Positions 36,276-44,353 of a DNA stretch of 64,000 nucleotides are shown one piece after another. Positions within the stretch are counted from its first letter, which is position 1, and each line of letters starts with the position of its first letter. Below the pieces are notes generated by a model that saw only the letters and a program-made list of their open reading frames with translations, was not told the origin of the DNA and did no database searches. Position numbers and translations under genes: made by a program. Origin of the DNA: Aromatoleum toluclasticum ATCC 700605 (GTDB taxonomy: Bacteria; Pseudomonadota; Gammaproteobacteria; Burkholderiales; Rhodocyclaceae); NCBI RefSeq assembly GCF_000378245.1, contig NZ_KB899503.1, positions 94,957 to 158,956 of the forward strand, written 5' to 3'.

Positions 36276-36349
36276 GAACCTCCTCGTTTGACGCGATTGT
36301 TCTGGTGACCGTCCTGCGGTGTGCCGCAGTGCGGGCGGCGCGGTCCGTT

Positions 36350-38107
36350 TCATCCCGCGCCGGCGAGCGTCTCCGCGTCAAGCGCGTCGAGGCAGGCCGC
36401 GCCGACGAGCGCCCGCTGCTGAAGCGTCGGCGCTTCCGGCATGAGGTATTCTGCGTAGAAACGCGCCAGCGCCCGCTTCGCTTCGTGCCGCGGGACGTCC
36501 TCGGTCGCCGCCGCCGCCATTCGCAACCACATCCAGCCGCCGGCGACGAGGCCGACCAGCGCGAGGTAGGCACTCGCGCCGGCCTCGGCGTCGCGGCCTG
36601 CCGCGCGAGGGGCGAGCGCATCCGTGCAGGCATCGAGCCGCGCGAGCGCGTCGACGAGCGCGTCGTGGATCTCCCGCAGCGCCGCGCGGCCCGACGTCCG
36701 GTCGAGGTCGGCGCGGATGCGCGCCGCGAAAAGCGCGTAGCGCCGTGCATTGCTTTCAGGCAGCTTGCGCGTCACGAGGTCGAGCGCCTGAATGCCGTTC
36801 GCGCCCTCGTAGATCGACATCACGCGGCTGTCGCGGACGTACTGCTCGACGCCCGCGTCGGCGACGTAGCCATGGCCGCCGAACACCTGCACCGCAAGGT
36901 TCGCGACCTCGAACCCGGCCTCGGAACCGCAGGCCTTGCAGACCGGCAGCAGCCACTCGGCGAGCGCCAGCGCGTCGGCGCGCTGCGCGTCGGGGCCGGC
37001 CTGCGCGAGATCGAGCTGCAGCGCTGCTTCGAGCACCAGCGCCCGCATCGCCTCGGTGCGCACGCGCATCAGGTGCAGCATCCGGCGCACGTCCGCATGC
37101 TCGACGATCGGGCGTGCGGGCGCGTCGGCCCGCCCGCCCTGCGGACGCTCGAGCGCGTACTGCAGCGCCTTCGCAGTGGCCGCGCCGGCCACTGCGACGC
37201 CCTGCACCGCCACTTCGAGCCGCATCGTATTCACCATCGTGAACATCGCCTTGAGCCCCGCGTTCTCCCCTCCGACGAGGTAGCCGCGGGCGCCGTCGAA
37301 GTTCAGGACGCAGGTCGGCGAGGCCTTGAGGCCCATCTTGTGCTCGACGCGCGTCACCGCCACAGCATTGGCCTCACCGGGCGAGCCGTCGGCCTGCAGT
37401 ACGCGGTTCGGCACGAGGAACAGGCTCAGCCCGCGTGTGCCCGGGGGCGCTCCCGGAACGCGGGCGAGCACCATGTGGGCGATCTGTTCGGTGAAGTCCT
37501 GGTCGCCGAAGGTGATGAAGATTTTCGTGCCGGTGAGGCGATAGCTGCCGTCGACCTCGCGCTCGGCACGCGTCGCGATGCGCCCGACATCGGAACCAGC
37601 CTGCGCCTCCGAGATGCAGATCGTCGCCCCCCAGCGGCCGGCCGCGAGCGACGGCGCAAAAGCGTCGACGAGCGCCTGCGGCGCATGCGCGATGAGCAGC
37701 CGGGTCGCCGCGCGCTCCATCAGCGGCAGCATCCCGAACGCGACGCAGGCGCCATTGACGAGCTCGGCACACGCCGCCTGCAGCGTCAGCGGCAACGCCT
37801 GCCCGCCGAATTCCTGCGGCATGTCCAGCCCGGGCCATCCGGCTTCGACGTAGCGCCAGTATGCGTCGCGAAAGCCGCGCGGGGTGATGACGCGGCCGTC
37901 TTCGAGGCGGCTTCCTTCCGCGTCGCCCGGGGCGTTGAGCGGCGCGAGGACCCCGGCCGCGAAGCGCGCGGCCTCGCCGAGTACCGCGTCGGCGAGACCG
38001 GCGTCGGCGTGCGCGAATGCCGGCAGGGAAAACAGGCGGCCGTAGTCGAGCACTTCGTCGAGCACGAAGCGCAGGTCGGCGAGCGGTGGGACGTAGGGTT
38101 CGTTCAT
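36350..38107 (-). CDS. acyl-CoA dehydrogenase with C-terminal extension (second cluster)
   Basis: 585-residue acyl-CoA dehydrogenase of the long type with an extra C-terminal helical domain (ACAD_C/DUF-type), about 200 residues longer than IaaF. FAD and substrate landmarks: CISEAQAGSDVG, GTKIFITFGDQDF, GHGYVADAGVEQYVRDSRVMSIYEGANGIQALDL; the catalytic Glu is present in YEG, unlike IaaF. It should oxidise an ordinary acyl-CoA to an enoyl-CoA and pass electrons to ETF. It is 45 bases downstream of the ligase gene and 74 upstream of the flavoprotein gene, on the same strand. Confidence 0.9.
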   Translation of the reverse strand: MNEPYVPPLADLRFVLDEVLDYGRLFSLPAFAHADAGLADAVLGEAARFAAGVLAPLNAPGDAEGSRLEDGRVITPRGFRDAYWRYVEAGWPGLDMPQEFGGQALPLTLQAACAELVNGACVAFGMLPLMERAATRLLIAHAPQALVDAFAPSLAAGRWGATICISEAQAGSDVGRIATRAEREVDGSYRLTGTKIFITFGDQDFTEQIAHMVLARVPGAPPGTRGLSLFLVPNRVLQADGSPGEANAVAVTRVEHKMGLKASPTCVLNFDGARGYLVGGENAGLKAMFTMVNTMRLEVAVQGVAVAGAATAKALQYALERPQGGRADAPARPIVEHADVRRMLHLMRVRTEAMRALVLEAALQLDLAQAGPDAQRADALALAEWLLPVCKACGSEAGFEVANLAVQVFGGHGYVADAGVEQYVRDSRVMSIYEGANGIQALDLVTRKLPESNARRYALFAARIRADLDRTSGRAALREIHDALVDALARLDACTDALAPRAAGRDAEAGASAYLALVGLVAGGWMWLRMAAAATEDVPRHEAKRALARFYAEYLMPEAPTLQQRALVGAACLDALDAETLAGAG

Positions 38108-38152
38108 GGCTGAGTCCGGACTCCTTGGATTCGGGATGTAGGGCGGTGCGCC

Positions 38153-39733
38153 TTAGGCCAGGTCGGGGCGCGTCGTCGCGCCTCGGGCCGTATCGGGGAC
38201 GGGGGCAAGAACTCGCCGCAATTCCCGCTTCAGGATCTTTCCGCTCGGATTCTTGGGCAGCTCGTCGAGGAACACGACCGTGCGCGGCTTCTTGTAGCTC
38301 GCGAGTGCACTGCGACAGTGCTCGACGAGCTCGGGCGCGGACGCCGACATCCCCGGGCGAAGCACGACCGCCGCCGCGACGATCTCGCCCCATTCGTCGT
38401 CGGGCAGCCCGACGACCGCCGCTTCGAGGACCGCGGGGTGGTCGTACAGCACGCTCTCGACTTCCTTCGTGTAGATGTTGACGCCGCCGCTGATGACCAT
38501 GTCCTTGACGCGGTCGACGAGGAAGAGGTAGCGCTCGTCGTCGAGGTAGCCGAGGTCACCGGTGTGGAACCAGCCGTCGCGGATTGCCTTCGCGGTCTCG
38601 TCGGGCAGCCCCCAGTAGCCCGCGATCACCGAGCGGCTGCGTACGAGGATCTCGCCGACTTCGCCGGTGCCCAAGTCGCGTCCCTGGGCGTCGACAACGC
38701 GGACCTCGGCGCCGACCGCCTCGCGCCCGGCCGAGGCAAGGCGGCGCTGCTGCGTGGCGCTACCGTCTGGCACGTGGTCGGCGGCGACCAGGAAAGTGGC
38801 TTCGAGCGTCTCGGTCAGGCCGTAGCCCTGCGTGAAGCCGCAGCGCAGCCGGTCGAGCGCGCGCGCGAGCACTGCGGGCGGCATCGGCCCGCCGCCGTAG
38901 AACACCAGCCGCAGCGTCGACAGCGGCCCTGCAGCGAGCTCCGGGTGATTTACAATCGCGTTAATCATCGTCGGCACGAGCAGCGCGACGCTGGCACGAT
39001 GACGGCGCACGGCCGCGAGCCAGGCCGCGGGCTCGAAGTGGTCGAGGATGACCTGCGTGCAGCCGAGCATCATGTAGGTGATCGCCATGAACACCGCGCC
39101 CATGTGATACAGCGGCGTTCCGACAAGGTTGATGTCGTCGGCCCGGCTGCCGTCGGCGACGAACTGGTTGAACGCGTTCGCTTCGAGGTTGCGGTGCGAC
39201 ACCATCGCGCCCTTCGGCAGCCCGGTCGTGCCACTGGTGAAGAACACCGCGAAGGTGTCGTCGTCGCCGGCCGGGGAGTCCACTGGCATTTCGGCGGCCC
39301 CCTGCAGCGCCTCCTCGTAGCGCACCGCGCCGTCGAGTGCGCCGGCGCCGACGATCCAGCGCGGCAGTCCCGGCAGCACCGCTTCGAGCGAGCGTGCCCG
39401 ATCGAGGTAGGCGTCCCCGACGACCAGCAGCGACGGCCGTGCGTGGCCGAGGATCTGCCCGAGCTCCGCGGGCGTGAGCCGGTAGTTCAGCGGCAGCGCG
39501 ACGAGCCCCGCGCGCGCGATGCCCAGATAGAGCTCGATGTATTCCGGGCAATTCGGCAGCAGGATCGCGACGAATGTGTTGCGCGCGATCCCGGTCGCAC
39601 CCAGCGCGTGGGCGACGCGGTCGATGCGGCGATCCAGCTCCCGCCACGTCAAGCTTTGCTCGCCGAAGACGAGCGCGGGCTTGTCGGGAAACCGCAGCGC
39701 GTTGCGCCGCGCGATCTGATCGAGCGTCATCAT
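38153..39733 (-). CDS. AMP-dependent acyl-CoA ligase (second cluster, proximal)
   Basis: 526-residue adenylate-forming acyl-CoA synthetase: FFTSGTTGLPKGAMVSHRN, QGYGLTET, HTGDLGYLDDERYLFLVDRVKDMVISGGVNIYTKEVE and C-terminal catalytic Lys in NPSGKILKREL. Its start (39733) shares one base with the stop of the upstream 225-aa gene (TGATG), so it is translationally coupled into the mutase operon. This tight coupling makes it the likelier activating enzyme for the main pathway, taking the place of the CoA transferase found in the iaa cluster. Substrate unknown. Confidence 0.9.
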   Translation of the reverse strand: MMTLDQIARRNALRFPDKPALVFGEQSLTWRELDRRIDRVAHALGATGIARNTFVAILLPNCPEYIELYLGIARAGLVALPLNYRLTPAELGQILGHARPSLLVVGDAYLDRARSLEAVLPGLPRWIVGAGALDGAVRYEEALQGAAEMPVDSPAGDDDTFAVFFTSGTTGLPKGAMVSHRNLEANAFNQFVADGSRADDINLVGTPLYHMGAVFMAITYMMLGCTQVILDHFEPAAWLAAVRRHRASVALLVPTMINAIVNHPELAAGPLSTLRLVFYGGGPMPPAVLARALDRLRCGFTQGYGLTETLEATFLVAADHVPDGSATQQRRLASAGREAVGAEVRVVDAQGRDLGTGEVGEILVRSRSVIAGYWGLPDETAKAIRDGWFHTGDLGYLDDERYLFLVDRVKDMVISGGVNIYTKEVESVLYDHPAVLEAAVVGLPDDEWGEIVAAAVVLRPGMSASAPELVEHCRSALASYKKPRTVVFLDELPKNPSGKILKRELRRVLAPVPDTARGATTRPDLA

Positions 39734-40410
39734 CACGCCCCCCGCGCCGGCCGCGGCCGTTTGTAGATGTGGGTCACGCACGGCTCGTCGACCGGGCGCC
39801 CGTCGTCGTCGAACTGGCGCCCGAAGCTCGACTCGAAGACGTCCCAGCCCCATTCCCTGGGCATGATGTCCATCCAGAGGGGCGTATGGACGCAGTAAGC
39901 CGACAGCGGGCGGCCGAAGGTGTGTGGGCCGGGCGTCTTCATCACGGCGATATCGAGCGTGTGGCGGGCCGAGTCCTCGTTCTTGCCGTCGCGCATCAGC
40001 ATGCCGCCGCTCGCGCAGAAGTGCAGGATGAAGGTCGTCTTCTCGTCGTCCTCGACGACGCTGAAGCGGTGTCCGTGCGCGCGCAGGAACTGCGCATAGA
40101 CCTGTACGAGCTGCGCAGTCGAGCCGGTCTCGCGGATCTGCATCAGGATCGGCTTCCACAAGCGCTCGCCGATGAAGCGCCACGCATCCTCGACCGCGGC
40201 TTCGCCGAGACGGTCGCGCAGATAAGTGCAGAACAGGCCCGACATCTCGACGTACAGGTCGTGCAGCGGCCGCCACTCGTCATGCATCGCCTGCGTCAGT
40301 CCCAGCGCCTCGTCGCGGTCGCCGCGCTCGATTGCGGCGCGGCAGCGCTCGAGCGTGGACGCCGCAAGCTCGGGCCGCTCGACGCCCGCGGCGCAAGCAG
40401 CGGCGCTCAC
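39733..40410 (-). CDS. unknown 225-aa protein coupled to the mutase
   Basis: 225-residue soluble protein that I cannot assign. It is helical in the first half (ERGDRDEALGLTQAMHDEWRPLHDLYVEMSGLFCTYLRDRLGE) with a second half containing FILHFCASGGMLMRDG and HTFGRPLSAYCVHTPLWMDIMP, where Cys and His residues could bind a metal or substrate. It overlaps the B12 subunit gene by ATGA and the ligase gene by one base, so it belongs to the pathway. No counterpart exists in the iaa operon. Possibilities include a hydrolase or a small-molecule enzyme; none is supported by a motif. Confidence 0.75.
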   Translation of the reverse strand: MSAAACAAGVERPELAASTLERCRAAIERGDRDEALGLTQAMHDEWRPLHDLYVEMSGLFCTYLRDRLGEAAVEDAWRFIGERLWKPILMQIRETGSTAQLVQVYAQFLRAHGHRFSVVEDDEKTTFILHFCASGGMLMRDGKNEDSARHTLDIAVMKTPGPHTFGRPLSAYCVHTPLWMDIMPREWGWDVFESSFGRQFDDDGRPVDEPCVTHIYKRPRPARGA

Positions 40411-40868
40411 GCCGCCCCCCGCGCGAGCAGGCCTTCGACGCGCGCCGCGACGTCGCTCGATAGCAGGCCCGGCAGCATGACGTCTGCCACACCCATGGCC
40501 TTCAGCGCCTCGGCGTCGTCGTCCGGGATGACGCCGCCGCAGAAGACCGGAATGCGCAGGCCTTCGCTCTGCATCTGCTCGATCAGCCGGCGCATCTGCG
40601 TCATGTGTTGACCGGACAGGAAGCTGATGCCAATCGCGTCGGCATCCTCCTCGATCGCCGTCTTGACGACGCGATCGGCGAAATTGTGCAGCCCGAGATA
40701 CACCACCTCGTAGCCCGCATCACGCAGGACGCTCGCGACGGTGACGATGCCAGTGTCGTGGCAGTCGAGCCCCATCTTCGCCAGCAGGATTCGTCTGTGG
40801 AGCGGTCTGTGGATCGGTTCGTGGATCGGTTCGTGGATCGGTTCGTGGATCGGTTCGTGGATCGTCAT
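40407..40868 (-). CDS. B12-binding small subunit of acyl-CoA mutase-like enzyme (second cluster)
   Basis: 153-residue cobalamin-binding protein with DxHxxG as DCHDTG (Asp35, His37, Gly40) and SFLSGQH and GGVIPDDD loops. It pairs with the large subunit encoded 13 bases upstream. Its N-terminus is odd: residues about 4-22 are IHEP repeated four times then IHRP, encoded by perfect 12-bp tandem repeats, and precede the normal domain that begins near residue 24 (LHRRILLAKMGLD). No alternative start lies after the repeats before the fold begins, so the repeats appear to be translated. GGGGGA lies ahead of the ATG. Confidence 0.88.
   Translation of the reverse strand: MTIHEPIHEPIHEPIHEPIHRPLHRRILLAKMGLDCHDTGIVTVASVLRDAGYEVVYLGLHNFADRVVKTAIEEDADAIGISFLSGQHMTQMRRLIEQMQSEGLRIPVFCGGVIPDDDAEALKAMGVADVMLPGLLSSDVAARVEGLLARGAA
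40809..40856. repeat. 12-bp tandem repeat, four perfect copies, inside the B12 subunit gene
   Basis: GTGGATCGGTTC occurs four times in perfect tandem, with degenerate copies on each side (40797-40808 and 40857-40868). The unit is a multiple of three, so copy-number change would add or remove Glu-Pro-Ile-His without a frameshift. Confidence 0.95.
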
Positions 40869-40881
40869 GACATTTTCCCCC

Positions 40882-42528
40882 TCAGCGGAAAGACCAGCTC
40901 TGCGCCTGCCGCATCGCCTCGTGGCACTCGCCCATCGTCACCTTGTTCTTCACCGCGTTCATCAGCGCCGGCACCATGTTCTCGCCCGCCTTCCATGCAC
41001 GGCCGATGTGCGCCATCGCGTCCGCCCACGCCTGCGGGTCGCGCCCTGCACGGTACTGCCGCAGATACTCGCCGCGGCGCGCGCCCCAGACGTCGGCGCG
41101 GATCTTGTGCGTCGCGATCGGGACCTCCTCCTCCGGCGGGATGCGGAAGCGATTGACGCCGACGAGGTTGCGCCGCCCCGAGTCGATGTCCTTCTGGTTC
41201 TTGATGCGCTCGGCGTTGATCTCGCGCTCGAGCCAGCCCTCGCGGATGCACGCAACCATGCCGCCGCGCTCACCGATGTCGGCGAGCCGGGCGCGGATCG
41301 CCGCTTCCATGTCGTTGGTCAGCGTCTCGACGTAGTACGAGCCGCCGAGCGGGTCGATCGTCTTCGTGATGCCGCTCTCGTAGGCGATGACCTGCTGCGT
41401 GCGCAGCGCCATCCGCGACGACTCCTCGGTCGGCAGCCCGTGCGCCTCGTCGTACGAGCACAGGTGGATCGACTGCGCGCCGCCGAAGACGGCCGCCATC
41501 GCCTCGACGCTCGCGCGGATGATGTTCACCTGCGGCTGCTGGCGGGTCAGCGTGTTGCCGGCCGACTGCACCGAGAAGCGCAGACGCCAGCACTCGGGGT
41601 TCGTCGCGCCGAACTCCTCGCGCATCGTGCGTGCGTAGATGCGGCGCATGGCGCGGAACTTCGCGATCTCCTCGAAGAAGTCGATCGAACAGGACAGGAA
41701 GAACGACGCCCGGCGCGGGAAGAGGTCGACGTCGAGGCCGCGCTCGCGCGCCCGCCGGAAGATGTCGAAGGCATGGCCGAGGGTGAACGCGCCGTCCTGG
41801 ATCGCGTTGATGCCGGTCTCCCGCAGGTTGTAGCCGTTGGTGACCATCCAGTTCAGGCGCGGCATGTTCTTCGAGATGAACTCGATGTTGTCGACGCACA
41901 GGCGCAGCGTGCCGTCGAGCGGGAAGAACTGCGTCACTGTCTGCAACGGCCCGCCGCTCATCTGGTAGAAGGGGTCGTTCTGCTGCGTGCCGATCACCTT
42001 GTCGAAGGGCACGCCCTTGCGCTCGGCGACCGACGCGAGCATCGCCAGCGTCACCGCCGACACCGGCGGGCGGATCGACAGCGCGTACGACACCGCGTCG
42101 GGACCGAAGCCGTCGTACAGCGTCTCCATGTCTTCGAGCGTGCTGATCGGCACCCCGGTGACGCCGACCTCGCCGTCGGCGATCTGATCGTCGGAGTCGA
42201 AACCGTAGGACGTCGGCAGGTCGATCGTGATGACGAAGCCGTTCGCGCCCTGCCCGTGCAGGTACTTGATGCGCTCGTTGGTCTCCTGCGGCGAACCGAA
42301 CCCGACCTGGAAACGCCGCGTCCAGATCCGCTCCCGGTACATCCCCGGATAGGGCCCGCGTGTAAAAGGGTAGTCGCCCGGCTCGCCGAGGTCGCGCCCG
42401 ACGTCGAAGTCGCCGGTGTCCTCGGGCTGATACAGGGCGCGGATGCCGATACCGGCGCCGGTCTCGAACAGCTGCTCCTCGTAGTCGCGGGCGCGTCCCG
42501 CGGGCTGCTGCTTGGCTGCATCGCTCAT
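40882..42528 (-). CDS. divergent acyl-CoA mutase large subunit (second cluster)
   Basis: 548-residue TIM-barrel subunit of the methylmalonyl-CoA mutase family with [12 protein letters not shown] (53-64), [14 protein letters not shown] and [14 protein letters not shown]. Two key positions differ from known acyl-CoA mutases: the conserved His of GYHxRE is Asn234 (NGYNLRETG, codon at 41829-41827), and the segment usually holding the carboxylate-binding Arg is replaced by a longer [12 protein letters not shown]. The RQYAGF motif is also changed to RRFQVGF. IaaH in this same window keeps all of these. The protein probably rearranges a different CoA ester, or has a changed mechanism. It overlaps hyuB by ATGA. 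Start ATG 42528 has GGAGA seven bases upstream. Confidence 0.88.
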   Translation of the reverse strand: MSDAAKQQPAGRARDYEEQLFETGAGIGIRALYQPEDTGDFDVGRDLGEPGDYPFTRGPYPGMYRERIWTRRFQVGFGSPQETNERIKYLHGQGANGFVITIDLPTSYGFDSDDQIADGEVGVTGVPISTLEDMETLYDGFGPDAVSYALSIRPPVSAVTLAMLASVAERKGVPFDKVIGTQQNDPFYQMSGGPLQTVTQFFPLDGTLRLCVDNIEFISKNMPRLNWMVTNGYNLRETGINAIQDGAFTLGHAFDIFRRARERGLDVDLFPRRASFFLSCSIDFFEEIAKFRAMRRIYARTMREEFGATNPECWRLRFSVQSAGNTLTRQQPQVNIIRASVEAMAAVFGGAQSIHLCSYDEAHGLPTEESSRMALRTQQVIAYESGITKTIDPLGGSYYVETLTNDMEAAIRARLADIGERGGMVACIREGWLEREINAERIKNQKDIDSGRRNLVGVNRFRIPPEEEVPIATHKIRADVWGARRGEYLRQYRAGRDPQAWADAMAHIGRAWKAGENMVPALMNAVKNKVTMGECHEAMRQAQSWSFR

Positions 42529-44276
42529 TGCGCGATCTCCTTTCTCAGCGCCGCGGTCGCGGCGCGGTCGAGTTCCAGCGTGTTCGGCGCGACGACGACC
42601 GCGTAGTCGTCGTGCGCACGCTTCGCCGACACGTACCCGTAGCGGACCTCGCGTGCGACGACTTCGGCCGGTCGCCGGCGCGGGTCGCCGTAGCCCCCGC
42701 CTCCGCCCGCGACCTGATACCAGCGCGTGCCGCGCGGGATCCCGGCAACGACCTCCTTGCTCTTGCACACATGCACGGTGCCGTCCGGGTAGCGCAGCTC
42801 GCCGCAGTTCAGCCGCCCCGCCCCGCCGCCGAGGATGCCCTTCGCCTCGGAGCCCGCATCGATGCCGTCTCCGAACGCACTGATGAGGTTGCCGTCGTTC
42901 AGAAACTCCATCTCCATCTCGACGCCGAGGCCGCCGCGCCACTGCCCCGACCCGGCCGAATCCGGCATGTACTCGAAGCGGTGCAGGAACAACGGCTCCT
43001 TCATCTCGAACATCTCCGGGTCCTGAGCGAGGAGGCCGCCGCCGCACGCGATCAGGCCGATATGGTCGTAGCCATCGGCACCCTCGGTGCCTCCCCCGCC
43101 GCCCTTCAGGCCGTTGAACAGGATGTCGACGAAGGGCTGGCCGGTTCGGTTGTTGGTGCCGACAGCGGCAATCGCGAAGAGCGGGTTCCACGCCGCGGTC
43201 ACGCGCTCGGGCAGCGCCTGCGACAGCGCGTCGAAGACCGCCGCCGAGATCTGGTCCGACAGGTGGTTGCCGAAGGTGCTCGCCGCGGGAAAGCGCGGGT
43301 TCAGCATCGAGCCTTCGGGGATATGCACGGTGAGCGGCCGCACCATCCCGGCGTTCTGCGGGATGTTCGGGTCCTTGAGGCACATCAGCAGCGTCAGGAT
43401 CACCGACGTCATGCTCGAGCCGAGCGGCGCGTTTACATAGCCGGGCGTCTGCGGCGCGGTGCCGGTGAAGTCGAAATGGATGCTCTCGCCGCTAACGGTC
43501 GCGGCGACCTTGATATCCATCGTCGAGCCATCGTTGAAGCCGTCGTAGTGCGCGGTCGAGGCGCCGTGGTAGGTGCCGTCGGGGATCGCGCGGACCTCGG
43601 CGCGCATCTGCTGCTCGGTCGCGTTGTAGAGGTGCTGCAGGTGCGCGTCGAAACGTTCCCAGCCGTGGCGCTCGACGAGTTTCACGAGCTCCCGCTCGCC
43701 CACCGCGCAGCCGCCGATCGCGGCCTGGATATCCTCCTGGACGATCGGAAAGCGGATGTTGCCGAACACCAGATCCCACACGTCCTGGCGCTTCTTGCCC
43801 TTCTCGTACAGCTTCACCGGCGTGATCCGCAGCGCTTCCTGCCAGATCTCGGTCGCGCCCGGGTTGTACGCGCCGGCGACCGCGCCGCCGACGTCGGCCT
43901 GATGGCCGTTGATCGCCGAGAAGCCGATCAGCCGCTCGCCGACGAAGATCGGCCGCACGATCTTGACGTCGGCCGCCTGGTTGCCGCCGGTGAAGGGATC
44001 GTTGTGGATGATCACGTCGCCCGGATGCAGGTCGTCGCCGTAGTAATCGACCATGTACTTGATGCCGAGCGGCACCGCGAAGGCGAGGATCGGAATGTAG
44101 GCGGTCTGCTCCATCATCTGGCCGCGCGCGTCGTACAGCCCGGTGACGAAATCCCGCGCCTCGCTGAGGATCGGCGAACGCGCGGTGCGCAACATCACCA
44201 GCCCCATCTCCTCCGTGATCGCCTTGAGCCGGCGCTGGATCACCGTCACGAGAATCGGATCGATTGCTTGCGTCAT
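42525..44276 (-). CDS. HyuB-like ATP-dependent amidohydrolase/carboxylase subunit B (second cluster)
   Basis: 583-residue hydantoinase B family protein with MLRTARSPILSEARDFVTGLYD, HPGDVIIHNDPFTGGN, SAINGHQADVGG, DFTGTAPQTPGYVN and QVAGGGGGYGDP. Start ATG 44276 is preceded by GGGAGA; the open frame reaches a GTG at 44357 that overlaps the hyuA stop, but the intervening sequence is a hairpin repeat. With the upstream hyuA it forms an ATP-dependent lactam hydrolase or, as in acetophenone carboxylase, a ketone carboxylase. Which of the two applies cannot be decided from sequence here. Confidence 0.87.
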   Translation of the reverse strand: MTQAIDPILVTVIQRRLKAITEEMGLVMLRTARSPILSEARDFVTGLYDARGQMMEQTAYIPILAFAVPLGIKYMVDYYGDDLHPGDVIIHNDPFTGGNQAADVKIVRPIFVGERLIGFSAINGHQADVGGAVAGAYNPGATEIWQEALRITPVKLYEKGKKRQDVWDLVFGNIRFPIVQEDIQAAIGGCAVGERELVKLVERHGWERFDAHLQHLYNATEQQMRAEVRAIPDGTYHGASTAHYDGFNDGSTMDIKVAATVSGESIHFDFTGTAPQTPGYVNAPLGSSMTSVILTLLMCLKDPNIPQNAGMVRPLTVHIPEGSMLNPRFPAASTFGNHLSDQISAAVFDALSQALPERVTAAWNPLFAIAAVGTNNRTGQPFVDILFNGLKGGGGGTEGADGYDHIGLIACGGGLLAQDPEMFEMKEPLFLHRFEYMPDSAGSGQWRGGLGVEMEMEFLNDGNLISAFGDGIDAGSEAKGILGGGAGRLNCGELRYPDGTVHVCKSKEVVAGIPRGTRWYQVAGGGGGYGDPRRRPAEVVAREVRYGYVSAKRAHDDYAVVVAPNTLELDRAATAALRKEIAQ

Positions 44277-44297
44277 TTCAGGTCTCCCGCTGGGCCG

Positions 44298-44325
44298 CCC
44301 CGAGGGGGCCTGCGCCCCCTCGGGG
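44298..44325. repeat. 12-bp perfect hairpin between hyuA and hyuB, REP-like
   Basis: CCCCGAGGGGGC (44298-44309), loop CTGC, GCCCCCTCGGGG (44314-44325) form a perfect 12-bp stem in the 77-base gap between the two subunit genes. No T run follows. The surrounding sequence (GGCAGCGAACAAAGTGAGCG) resembles short dispersed intergenic repeats I associate with related betaproteobacteria. It may stabilise mRNA or tune expression of the distal genes. Confidence 0.7.
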
Positions 44326-44353
44326 GGCAGCGAACAAAGTGAGCGTGGGGGTA

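Noticed and set aside
40797..40868. Possible CRISPR or intergenic satellite
   Set aside because: The repeat unit is only 12 bases with no spacers and lies inside a coding sequence, in frame.
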